Below are positions 44,501 to 57,500 of a stretch of DNA of 64,000 bases, in pieces. Position numbers and translations under genes: made by a program. The notes beneath the pieces were generated by a model, which worked only from the letters and a program-made list of their open reading frames with translations, was not told the DNA's origin and made no database searches. How positions within the stretch are numbered: position 1 is the first letter of the stretch; each line of letters starts with the position of its first letter. The stretch comes from Amborella trichopoda (Eukaryota; Streptophyta; Magnoliopsida; Amborellales; Amborellaceae): positions 637,221-701,220 of the forward strand of contig NW_006497672.1 in the NCBI RefSeq assembly GCF_000471905.2, in the 5' to 3' direction.

Positions 44501-47500
44501 TACGTTATCAGACAATTATTTACACTTTCCAATCCATGTTTCAGTGATTGTTATTCTGACCGGGCCAATAATGCTGCTGAACTTTTATCTGATAATAGTG
44601 AGAGCTTGAAAGAGATGCAGAAAATTGGCTTTATATGCTCATGTGCAGTAAACTCTGTTAAAGCAGGAGGTTGTGTTTTAATATCAATTGGCAGAATAGG
44701 ATCTTCCCTTGTGCTTTTAGAACAGTTATCACTAATGCTGGACTCTTCAGACCTTAAGGTATCGTTTCTAGAATTTGTTTATTTTGTTAGTCATGTATAA
44801 TTATTTTGTTGGGCTTTTGTTTAGTCAAAATGATTTGATATATTGATTGCATTCTTTCATTTCCATAGGGGATTTCGACTTGCCCTTGAGTTTTTCATGT
44901 AAACAAATTTTATCTCATGTTTGTTCTTTTAGCATGAGCTTCTGAGGATATCTTTATTACATTGATTAAAATATATTAACCAAATCAGGTATTGTTGGCA
45001 TGTTTTGTTTGGAGATCATTAATCAAAGAGACTTGGGTGCTTGTAGTACCGATGTTTGATTTTGATGGTGGGACTTCAGCCTAGTGGTTAGTTTGTGAGT
45101 CTTCTCCCTTTTAGTCTAGCTCCAGAAATCGTTTTTAGGGTATTGATACATAGAGGCTTCCTAGAGATGGCATTCAACTTCACGACTGACTCATGAAATC
45201 ACCTTTGAGTTTTGCTCCTCCATGACATTATAGAAGTTGTAAGGAAGGTGCAAGGTCCCTAACTCACCTCAATGATTATGCCATTGCACGTCACCTAATG
45301 GAGTAAATTGGTTTAACATTGTCTCCATATTTTGATGGATTATATAATTAGCACGTGCTGTAAAATCTTTTCAATTAGATATAAAAACAACAATATAATC
45401 TTAAGAGCTGTGAGAAAGGATTGCTTTTCTACGTGCCTCCAATAAAAAATTAAACACTCCCACTCAAGAAGACCAGCTATAATTTGAAAAATGAAGTTGC
45501 ATCCATGTAAGAGTCTTTTGAAGTCCATCTTCTTCCCAAAAGCTTCACAAAAAAACAGTAGCAACCCTCTTTAATTTCCTTTCTAAACCATTCTCCTAAT
45601 TCTTTTTTTGCAATTCAGAAATTTCAACTTTTTTTAACCACTAAAAGAACATCGAACATAAGCTTTCTCCGAAGTTTCATATGAAGAACTTATTCTACAG
45701 CCAAGTTATAACATATTCTAGGACCAGGTTATAAAATTAACCCTCCTATTCCTAAAATATTTTTTATCCAGAAATTATGATGAAATTCATTAAAAAATGG
45801 GTGTGGTTTGTATAAGGCTGAGGCCCAAAACAATCAACATAGGGCACACCTTCAAATAGTGTCGAAATTTGTTGTTTCAGTATCATAAATCTTTATGATG
45901 GCCTTAAAATTTGTTTTCATTTCTAATTATAAAATTTAAAGTTAAAAAATTATGTAGATTCAGCAGATCTATGAACACTTGAAAATCTTGAAAATCTTGA
46001 AAATTGAGGGTTCAGATAATACATTACAAGATGCACTATTTCCAAGACTTGAAATTTATTGTTTTTCTCGTGACCATACACATTGAGGTCAAGATGATCG
46101 AATTGAGGGTTTTTCAACATAGAAACAACCTTTTCAAATGAATTTTTGAGGTGCGCCTTAATTTGATTGTTTAGGGCCTCACCCTTATATAAAATTTTTT
46201 CCTTGAAAGATTTGCCTTGACTTCTTTAGATTCTCAAAACCAAAACTTAATCTTTTCGAACTATTTGTGTGATGTCCCTGAAACATTCCTATCCATTTAA
46301 AAAGGCCTTTTTCTTTTTCTTTTTTTGGGTAAAGTAACTTAAGGTTTTGTCTTTAGAAACATTTTGACAAAATAAAGTTTTGGAGAAAAAAAAAGTTTTG
46401 GATATCTAGGAAACGGGCTTGGGTCAAGATGATAGATGCTAGGTTTTCCTTGCCCAACGTCTCAAGTTCCATTCCTATGTAACCTTGTCAAAAACAAAAA
46501 GTTTTGGATATTTAAAAGGAAAGTGGTTTGATAGGGCTGCAATCTTATCAAAATAAGTAAAGCCTCACCTTGAAAATTACAATTCAATCATTGAAAAACC
46601 ATTGCATCGATCATCTCAGCTTGAACATCATGGTTGTGAAAACAAATTAGGAATTTAAGCTCTAAAAATAGTGTATATTGTAATAAATTATCTAGACCGT
46701 CCATTTTGCCCTAACAATAATTGTTCATAGATCTGCAAGATTTGCATCATTTTTTGAGTTTTAAATTTTATTGTCGGTTTTGGAAATTGATTTTGAGCCA
46801 TCATAGAGATTTTTGTTGCCGAAATTGCTTTCCAGATGAGGATTTGAGGTGAGGCTTTATTTTGTTTTCATAAAGCCTAGACCTTGTAGAAACTTTATCC
46901 TACCTAAAAACACCTTAAACTAATTTAAAGTTACTTTTTCTTAGAAATTTCTTGCTTTCCAACTAAAGAAACTTATCTCTAAGTTACCCACCTGACTATT
47001 GTTCATGAACCTTGGCTGTTTAATGTTATTAATTTTCTATTAGTTTACTTTTTCAAATCTTGAGTTATTAGATTGTATACATACATGATATCTCTAGTTG
47101 TACCGGTTAGTAGGGGCGATTTGTTTCAAGTGGAAGGATCTAAAAGGGCAAAAGGAAGTCAAGGAAAAAGGAAGATGAAGACACAAATGGAACTAGTGAG
47201 AAGAAAAATGTTGGCTTACGGTCTGATTGAGAGTATGACCCTTGATAGAGCAGAAAACAGTAGAGGTTACTGATAGAGCTTAAGGCAAAAATGTTCTGTA
47301 GTCAACAGTAGAAAACAATAGAGCTTAAGGCAAAAATGTTGGCTTACGGCTTTTGATCTTAACTTGGACTAGTCATCCTGCATTGAGTTTTGTAGTCATT
47401 TGTCTGATTAGAGACTGAAAACAGTAGAGGTTACTGATAGGGTGGCTCTATTCAATGTTATTGATAATTTTTTACTTTAATCACATGGAGGATTATTGTA

Positions 47501-50500
47501 AGGTGGACAAGCCAGGCTGTATTGGTGATTCTAATATTTGTCTTATGTCTTTGGGTTCTAGGCTGCAACCTCTTGGCATAGTGCTGAGCATAAAGGTTGT
47601 GGCACTAACGTCCAATATTCGAGTTCCAGTTTACCAGACCCTATAGTTGTGGGCCCTTTGCCGTGCCTGAAACACGTCTCCAATAAGAATGTAATTTCTG
47701 CCTTGTATTTTTGTGTTTGTATCTTCTATTATTTGATTAATCACTTTTGCACTAGTTTTCAATTGGTCTATCAGGTATGAACTTTGTGTTTTTGATTCAC
47801 ATGCCTTGAAGCAATTGACATTTCTTGGTTTTTGTTGATTAGTTTCATGTTATCCTTGTTTTTTAACACTATTTAAGATTTATGCCTCTCCTGTAATGCA
47901 GATTCCAATATTTTTATTGTCAACCAGTGCTGAAGAAATGTTGGCATTTTCTAATGTTATTCCAGAATGGCTTTGCAATCAGCGTCAACAGAAGGTGTCA
48001 TTTTTTGTGGCTCATGGTTTCCGTTTTCCTTGATAAATTTTATTTATAAATTTATTTATTTGGGAAAGTGGTTCATTATATTTCATTACAACAAGTTACA
48101 AAACAAAATATATTGTTCCTATATATGCCTGGTATATACATGATATTGAGTATTGACAATGATTACACAAGTCCCTGATTTCTGTAAATATCCCTTGTAA
48201 TCTCTAATAGATGTCCCTTAAAGCCATCTAATATTTGTTATGTCATCAATTTTACTTTCAGTTGTATTCTGGTGAGGCATTATTTAGTCACACAGAGCTC
48301 CTAGGTGCAAAAAAGATTCATGTGTTCCCTGGAGTTGATTCTCCTGGTCTAATGTGAGATATTTTCCTTTCCCCTTAGCTTTCATATCTATATCTACGAT
48401 CTATATGTATATCCATGTGAGTATGTGTGTATGTGCATGCATGTGTATAGTTTATATAGAACGATAGCAATTTCTGTATTTACCTTTACAATTCCACCTC
48501 ATGCACAAGTTTTGATCAGGTTGACACAAAAAAGCTTCAAATCAATCTCCTCCACTGCAAAATCAGTCCTCTCCAACATAGAATTGGTTGGAGCTCCATC
48601 TCCGAAGTCATTGCCACTGCAAAATCAAATCTGGACTGTCCATTGGGATGGATGGATGATTCAGGTGCTTTCGAGCTACAAGTCAAATCCTATTTGGAGG
48701 AGACTGATATGCAGGCTTTCTGGAGCAATTGTAGGCTATTCACCCAATCAAAAGTCATGGATGACATCGGGAGCACCAATTTTTGGTGGTCTTAGGGCAC
48801 CACCTAAACCTTTCCATATTGTTTATACACAAACACGCATGCAACTTTCCATGGTGTTTACACATATAGAAACAATAGGGATGCTTATAGCTGTCTAAAG
48901 GGTGCGAAATGATTGCATTGATTGGAACTGCACTGTAATATCCGAACTCCAAACAAAATATGGAGACTGAAAGTCATGATAAGGTTAATGTTTTGAATCC
49001 AAAACATTGGAAATATGGATGCATTATTTTCCTGAAAGTGCAATTAATGGGAGCTCCATGACTCAATATTCGGTATATCCGTCAAGAAAGTTTGGTCTTC
49101 TACTCGGGGCATCAGGTAGGCATGTCTTCACTCGGGGCATCAAGTGTAACATCATCAGTTGTCGTCACCACATGAACCACATCCACCATAGGAGCAGGGC
49201 TGCCCTCCCTTGGGCGACAACTCAGACTGAAAGTAACATGTCGAGGAGGAATCGGTAAAGCTATGACCAACTCGATGACAGGAGCTGCCCCCGGTGATGA
49301 AGGTGGATCAGGAGAAACCACTTGAGCCACACGCTTGGTATACTTCAAGGAGTTTGGTGGCAGAGACTGAGATTTGCTCAGGGCAAGGGATGGTGAACAA
49401 GCAGTACCAAGAGCAAGATGCACCGGATGAGCTTGCTTCTTCAATCGAGCACTCTTTTGGAGCACAAGCCTCGCAATCTCTTCAGCTTCAGTGTCTTCTG
49501 GAGCCCCCTTTCTCTTCTTCTTTGCCTTCTCTGCCATGGCTTCCCCATCATGGCAATCATAAGTACGTGTGGCAGCAGGTGGAGAATGAGCACCACTACC
49601 AATCAAGATGTTCAAGTCTTGTGCTGTCCCTCAACCCGACTCACGACACACCCCTCCTTCCATCTAAAAATGGATCGAAGACCATCAAACAAGGGCTTGG
49701 CCTACCCTGGAGAGAAAGGAATTCACGGAACTGCTCATCGGTGGCCATCAACCTGGGGATCCCAATCGTCTTCCAGTCATTGGGATAGTCGAGCTCAAAG
49801 ATCTTTGAGAAACTGAGCGGGGTAAAATTATGCCCATGCTTCGTCTCCACTTCACAGGAGCGTTCTCGCCTTTCCAATTGTGATCTGCTCGCCAGTAAGA
49901 ATGGTTGGTGGTATTCTACCACCTCCAATATGCTTCAATAGCACGGCCCATGCCACCATACCAAGGAACAACAAACTTGTTCATTCTGATAAACTCAAGT
50001 TAGGTGGCCCAAGCCATTCTCATATGCCTCTCAGTCCATGCCTTGCGCTTTACACCAAGAGCATCCCTCCCCTGTGAAGAGCCGATTTTCCTGTACCGCT
50101 TTTCAAAAAGCACAGGGTATGAACATCCTTGATCAAGGCCATGTTGGCGAGCAAACCGATGGGGGTAGTAAGCTTCAAGCTTCTTGTCACTAGTTGTGCG
50201 AAATGGCAAGATGCACCCCCTCACACTCAAGAGGTACATCAGCTCGTGAGCCTCAGTAGTGGCCCCATCAAGAACCTCACCAAAATCATTTGAAAAGGCC
50301 CGATCAGTAGGGCCACCAATGGGGAAGGGGATAGCATGCCTGAAAAAGGAATCTCCACCAAAGAGGCTCCGCTCATCACTTGGTGTACGAAAGAAGGCCT
50401 TCTTCCCTACAATCTGCATGAGTTGGGGGCATGAAAACCCTGACAGCCGGCCATCCATCTGATAAGTCTCAGGCAAATAAGCTGAGAGCCACCCAAAGAC

Positions 50501-53500
50501 ATAGTGCACTGGGAATGCGGTCCTGAACAGACCAGGGAGAGCCTCTCCTCTTGATGACCCACACTCATTCGTGAGTCTCGCGGGCTTACCACGAGCAATT
50601 GCCCCCAAACCGTGGTAAATACTGCACAAGACTGGCTGTGCTAAGGCGTACTCATGCCCATCAGCCATCTCACAGGCCATGTACAAGCATCCGACACAAA
50701 TGCGAATGCCTCTCGACTCAGGGAGAGCAAATTTGCATAAAAATAAAGCTAGGTAAGCAGTCAAATTTACCTGGTCTTTCTCAGGCCTTCGCGGTGGAAC
50801 TCTAGATTCTGCCTACTCTTTCCCTTTTTCTTCAACGTCCTTATCAGGAAAAGACTTCCCGCCAATGATGTTATAGTTGGGCTCCCCTTTGTCTCTCCGG
50901 GTCCCAAAGAAGAAAGACTGCCACTACGAAAAGCTTACATGTCCATCCGCCTACTCTGAGCTCAAGAGTTGATATGTCTCAAATAGCTCGCGAAGCCTAG
51001 GAGGTGGTGACTTGCCATCTTTTCTATGGGTACATGCCTCTCAGGTGATCCAGTCTTATGGTTCTTCATTATCCGCATATGGCCTTTTTTTCCTAGGTGC
51101 TCATTTTGTTTGGGCCTTTAGTTTAATGTTTCTATTCAACGACCGCGGGTATTGGCAAGAACTTATTGAATCCATCGTTTGGGCTCATAATCGAAAGCTC
51201 AAGAGTTGCTTATGTAACTCCAAGTTTCTAACAAGGCCCTCATGGTATTTGAACAACGATCATAGTAGCCTATCGAGCATTGGCAAGCCACAAGTAAAGA
51301 GCATTTCCTAAGGCGCTCTTCATGGTGGCGCAAAACATCTAGCATCCAAGAGCAATACCCTCTCAAATACTAATGCTCGCCTTCAAATCGAAGGCCATTA
51401 GGGGACCACACCAAGCCCTTATTCTTCGTCATTATCTTTCCAAGGGTGGAGAGGTTTAGGCTTGAACCATAATCCCAATGAGGGAAGTGAAACATGGACA
51501 TCCCGTCACCCTCCACTGGCTCCCCATCCTTGGTCTCACGGAGATGGAAACTGACATTATCACCCATATAGGTGATACTTAGTGGCCACTTTAGCTCACG
51601 AATGGGGATGATAGGCTTGAGATACTGTCCCCTCGCAAGAACAACTCCGGTATAAGTGTTGGTCCCCACCTCTTCGGGAGGATTCAGAGGGGGCTATACT
51701 GGAGGGTCATGCCCATTCAAGATGCCCCCTAGAAGAACCCCCTTGCTATTTAAAAAGCATGGGAAGATATGGAAAAAGGATCCAAAATCGTAGGAAAAGC
51801 ATAAAAGAGCATGCATATTTCCACAAATAAAGAGAAGAAAGGGGAAAGATTGAGCTTTCCTTCCTCGGGGACCCGAGATGAACTTGCTATGTGATCCAAA
51901 GCTCACCAAAACCGACAAGTCTTTCAAAGCCCCTCTCTCTCTAAGGTGCTTTCACCTCTCTCTCTCTAAAAAGTAAGAAAATGAGAAGTGGTGAAAAAGG
52001 TGAAAAAGGTGAAAAAGGATAATTATCCTATAAGTCCCTACAACTCCTCAATCCCAAAAAGGTCTCTAGCCAACTTGACCTTTTGAAGAAGTAGAAGGGC
52101 AATGAAGTAAAAGGGAAGGGCCCAAAAGACCACCCATGCCCCTCATTCAAGCCTGCAAGGTAAAAATCCCCTAGGGGCATAACCACTCAAACGGTCTCGG
52201 AATTGAATGAGACCAGGCCCATTGCAAAGATTGAGCCCGGCCTAGTCAAGAATGGTCGGGCTCATGTCAAAAAGGGGCCTCTAGCCCAGTCCGCTATGCT
52301 CAAAAGAGGGGGGACGGACCCCCATTTTCTCTCTTTACCCTCTCACGTCTCTCTCCCTCACTCGGGCCAGGCAGCCTAGCCCCTGGCTCGATGCTTTTGT
52401 CTCTCCCCTCCACTCCCTCTCTCATTCTACTTCGTCTCTCTCCCTCTCGTTTGGGGCCAGCAGGCTAGCTGTTGGCCTGCTCTCTCTTTCTCCCCCTACT
52501 TCATCGCTCCCCTCCCTCTCTTCATGTACCTTGTCGTGGGCACACTCTCGCTCTTTCGTCTTTGTCTCTCTCTCCCTCTCTTCGTCTATACCGTGTCCAC
52601 GGCTTAGCTGCGGGCACACTCTCTCTCTTGTCTTAGTCTTTCTCTCCCTCTCTTCTTCTATACTCATGCCCACGGTTAAGCTGTGGGCACACTCTCTTGC
52701 TCGTCTCTCTCTCACCCTCTCTTAGTCTCACCTCTTTCACTTCGAACCCATGGCTTAGTCGTGGGCACACATCCTTTTATACTCACCTTTCATCTCAAAG
52801 CCCATGGCTTAGCCATGGGCACAAGTACACTCTCCTAATCTCGTCTCTCTCTCTTTCATCTCAGAGCTCATGGCTTACCCATGGGCACACACACATCTTC
52901 CCCCTCCCTAGCTTTCATCTCTTTCTCCCTCCTCTACTGTTCACTTCACATCACTTGCACACAAGGTCGAGCCCACGGTTTACCCAGGAGCTCGACCCAT
53001 TTTACTTAGACATGCTCACTCCTCATCTCTCGTGACTCATTCACCACCCTTGAGCCCCAACATCACTCGCATGCTTTCATGCATCGTGTCATCGCAACTT
53101 GCACCGTTCAAACCCTTGAATGGGCACCCCTATTTTGACTACTTCACCACAAAGGGCTCGACCTTTTTTTTTATCACCCCACTGAGCATCATTCAAAAAT
53201 GTGAATGAACGCTCCACCCAAACACCCATTTCACCAATGAGTCGCTCCATTCACAAACCACCACCGCCTCAAACAAATCACACCACCATCACTCCCCGTG
53301 AGCCTCTGCCTCACCCATTCTATGAGGTAAACCATTATCCCTAGGAAGTCTTATCTGCTTCGTGAAACAATCCCTCAATTCCCAGTGAGCCTATACCTCA
53401 CCCATTTCATGAGGTAAACCATTTTCCCCAGGGAGTCTCATTTGTCTCATGCAGAGAAGCCATTACTCCCCAGTCAAGCCATAAACTTACACCCTAGCCT

Positions 53501-54515
53501 CTTGACAAGGGTCCTAGCCCTCTCTCAAGCATCTTCAAGGGACTTGGGGAGCGCACCTAACCCGAGGATTCGAGCACCACCTCACCCACATACGTACCGG
53601 GTCCACTTTTCACTTCCCTCTTTTATTCTTCTCTTCTTTCTTCTTCCCCTTCTTCTCATCCTCTCATCTACCTTTTTTTCTATTGTTCTTTAGGAGGCTT
53701 CTCTTCTCTCCTTCCCCTTCTCATCCTCCCATCTACTAGGAGGCTCTTCCAAGAACTATAACATGAAGAGAGATAAGATGAGATGAAAGAGAAGAAAAGT
53801 AAAGAGGGAGAAGAAAAGGGGAAGAGCACCCCTCCCACCTTAGACTGACCTTCCTTGGCCTTGGTCAGATGACTTACAATAGAGATGCGTTTCAGGAGAG
53901 AGAGGAGATGAGATGAAAGAGACGAAGTGTAAAGAGAGAAAAGAGAGAAAGAGAAGAGAAGAGAATCTCGCTCACCTCGGACTTACCTTCCTTTGAATGC
54001 CCCTTAATCAGAGGACTTACAACTGAGAAGTGTTTCGGGAGAGAGAGGATAAGATGAAGGAGAGGTGTAAAGAGAGAGAAGAGAAAGAGAGGAGAAGTGG
54101 AAGATAAGAGAGGGAAGAAGTCGGGTGTGAAAGAGAGAAAAGGGGAGAAGAGGGAAAGAGAGAGAGAGAGAAGAGAGGGACGTGAGAGAGAGAGAGGAAG
54201 AGAGAAGAAAAGGGGGAGAGAGGGGGATGTGAGAGTGAGCGAGACGAAAGATTGGGGGAAAGAGAAGAGAGGAGGGAGAAGAGGAGAAAAGAAGAGGGGG
54301 GAAAGAGAAGATGTGAGAGTGAGGGAGGGAGATAAAGAGAGATTGGGGCAGCAGCTAGCCCGCTGCTCTTAGAGAGAAAGAAAGAGAAAAGGAGAGGAGG
54401 GGAAGAGAAGGGAGAAAAGAGAGGGGAGAAGAGAGTGGTGCAGCAGCTAGGCCGCTAACCCTATGGGGGAGAGAGAGAGTGGGAGAGGAGAGTGGGGCAG
54501 CGGTTAGGCCGTTGA

Positions 54516-54567
<52 letters not shown>

Positions 54568-57500
54568 GAAGAGAGTAAGGACAAGGAGCAAGGAGAAGGA
54601 GAGGAGAGGAGAGGAGAGGAGAGGAGAGAAGAAGGAGAAGGAGAAGAGAAGAAGAAGAGAGGAGAAGAAGGAGAGAAGAGAAGAAGAGAAGAGAAGAGAC
54701 CTATATTTGAAGCTATCCAATACCGAAACTTCGAGATATGCACATTCAAATGGGCGGATGTTTCTCTTTAAAAATTTGTAGTACTTGAGTTTCGAAATCC
54801 AACTTCTCTCTATGATTTCTCTCAATCCGGGTATTGACGAGTTGTATCTTATATCAAAATGTGCAGCTTGATGACATCTACTACATATCCAAATTTGAGC
54901 TCGATTGGCCTTCGGATGAGTGAGTTATGAGCTTTGGAAGTCAATCCCGAAATTGAAAGGAGCATTTCCGTAAATAGAAATTGGTTCATTGAAGTAACAT
55001 GTGAATAGTGTGAAACCCACCCAGTTTGGGTAAGTTGGCCCTAGGATGGTCCAAAAGCATCCAAACGAGCCGACAATGGTATCTGAGGGGTTTTAGGCCT
55101 TTCGTATCCAATGGCGGTGGTCTAGTACTCATTTGAGACCTTGACAATATAGCTTCAGTTATGAGGTATTTTTCAGCATGATAGAGAGCGGTTCTACGAA
55201 ATGTAAATTTCGTCCTTATCTGGTTTATCTTGATCGGATTGGGACGAAACTTGGTGTGTACTCTTAAAACACCAAATACCACCCTTTCATGGTTTTTGAG
55301 GTCAATTCTGCATCTTTTTAAATCCTTTCAAAATTAGGATTATTCTGATCAGGGTTTCCATAGTCCACATGCATTTTGGTACTTGCGGGTCTAGGTCACC
55401 ATTGGCCTCTTCATTATTCGTACTGGGGATACAAGCGCGTCAAAAATACCCTACAACAACTTGCCTCGCCGAATGTTGCTCTTCGAGAGAAGCGAGAAGT
55501 GTAACATTCGGAACAAAACTGGTCTCTCAAGTTTTACTTTCTTTCCGATCACCGACACCAACATGACCTTTGAGAGGAAATCATGCAAAGCTTCTTCCTT
55601 GGGGGATGTTCTGGGAGCCTTTTTTAAGGGCCTGTAGACCCAGTACCGCTAGGACTTTTGTGGGAGAAGAGATTTAATCCGCTGGTGGGGGCCTTGCTTA
55701 AGGGCTTTCTTCCCACTTCAGTGGCTACTTTTGGTTCCAACAACTGGGGGCCTTGTTTAAGGGCTTGTGACCCAGTCTTGTCAGAATCATGATTTGTCTG
55801 GCAGTTGGGGGCCTTGCTTAAGGGCTTCCTTCCCAATCTGTCAGGATTTCTATGGCTACTTTGCTTAAGGGCTTCCTTCCCACTTCTGTAAACGTCGCCT
55901 TAGCGAGCGCATGTGTTGCTTTACCATGATTTGAATTGGTGGACTTGAGGGTGTCTCTTTGGGGCTTGAACCCCAGTCTTATCCGGTTTAGTCAGGGGCT
56001 TTTTAGTGGCCATCTCGAAAATCTAAACCTATCGACAACTGAGAACCTTAATAAGACGGCCTCTTTGGAGCTTGAACCCCAATCTACTGGGCTTAGTCAT
56101 GGGCTTTTTAGTGGCCTTCCCGAAACTCTAAGCCAATCATTAATTGGGAACCTTAATAAGATGATTACCCTTTTTGTCGGGGGTATTCATCCAGCTTAGC
56201 AATCAATAGCCCAAATTGTCTTCATGACTTTGCTATGATTGACTTCTTGAGGAGGAAATCCTTTGAGCGATTTGCCACCTTTGTGATTTTTCCGACTTTC
56301 AGGAGCCCTTTGGAGGTTGACCCAAGTTGAAGCTTTTCTTGAGCTCTTTTTTGTTCTGATAGTAGGGTACCTTTGTGAGGGGTATTGCCTACTCCCATAC
56401 TATCGGACTTTTGCATGAAGGCGCTGGTTGAAGCCGCCTATGAAGGCGATCGCTGCATCAACCTTCTTATTGGCCCAAGCACCCTTTCGGGTTTTCACCT
56501 GAACTGGGTGGGCAGGGTACCACAGAGAGGTTTTCACCAAGTCCCTTTTATTAGGCTCTTTTACCCGTGACTTCATGGTCACGTCCGCCTTTCTATTTTT
56601 ACTCATGGCGCCCTTTGGGGTTTGCACCATGCCTGGTTTTATTTTTGAACGCTTTTACTCGTGGCTTCGTGGCATATTGTCAAAATGTTTCAAACTTTAT
56701 AGTCAAAATGTTTCGTGCTCCCTCGGGAGCATATTGTCCATTTACTCCCTTGGGTAAAACCTAATCTGGGAGTAGCTTTAGGACCCCAAATTTTGAGGAT
56801 GTAACCTCTTCAACCTAGTGACAAGCCTTAGATAAAGAATTTCAAATTGCATTGTATGTACCTAAACAAAATAATGTCCAAAATTGACCAAAGACTGTCC
56901 AATTTTCAGATATGCTAAATATATATAAATGATTATGCAGATGTTGGGTTGGTACTTGGTTTTTGGGTCCAAGTACTAGACACCCGAGGCATGTACTGGA
57001 CATGACAACCGTGTCAGTATCTATCTAACACCGACCCACATCTTCTGTCGTCCATCTCCTCTTTGGAAACTCTGAACGACCTTCTAGATACACTTATTCA
57101 TGATTGAATTTGTTTGCATCCTGTTAATTTGGAGAAACATGCTTCGACTTCCAAGAAGTGTGCATTTCTTGGTTATTCCTCTGCACAAAAATATCAAAAT
57201 AGCAACCTTGCAATTACATTTGTCCCTAATCGCCTTGCATTTACATCTGTCATGCCCGTAGTTAGCAAATTGGCGATTAATTGCCAATTTTTTGAAAAAT
57301 TCGGCGTTTGTTTGAAAAACGTTTAAACAACGTTTTTTTTGAAAAGTTTGTCAAAAAATCGCGTTTTATTCATTCAAACGTTAAAAATGCGTTTTTTAGT
57401 ACGTAATAAACGGTACCCGAAAAACCGAACAACTTTACTTACGTTATTTTTTAAAAGTTAAAAAAATTAAACTTAAGTNNNNNNNNNNNNNNNNNNNNAC

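Larger units (their letters stand above)
48920..53560 (+). mobile_element. Element 4: truncated Tat-like element, + orientation by analogy
   Basis: It carries a - strand PMD pseudogene (49112-51927), a CT-rich region with hairpins (52320-53030) and a stretch (53270-53560) with 'ccccagtgagcc...gaggtaaaccattatcccta' blocks. These blocks resemble the spacer between minisatellite copies in element 2 (24050-24310). The antisense gene followed by hairpins and such spacers matches the order in element 2, so I infer + orientation. Neither end is preserved. Confidence 0.4.
53760..56770 (-). mobile_element. Element 5: LTR and 3' end of a Tat-like element in reverse
   Basis: Reading the - strand: conserved 3' module (56680-56570), tandem repeats, the 20-base pre-LTR motif (55492-55473), LTR start TGTTGTAGGG at 55458, and a GA/CT microsatellite zone down to about 53760, where it meets element 4. 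Only the 3' part survives. Confidence 0.6.

Noticed and set aside
44606..44800. Separate small gene at 44.6 kb
   Set aside because: It is INTS9-type exon 5 read on into intron; the GT donor at 44759 ends it.
50259..50462. + strand frame opposite the PMD core
   Set aside because: A shadow of the - strand PMD reading frame, which has clear family motifs.
53800..54830. Long Arg/Glu-rich (+) and Ser/Leu-rich (-) frames
   Set aside because: Translations of GA/CT low-complexity DNA in LTR L6. No domain and no codon structure.
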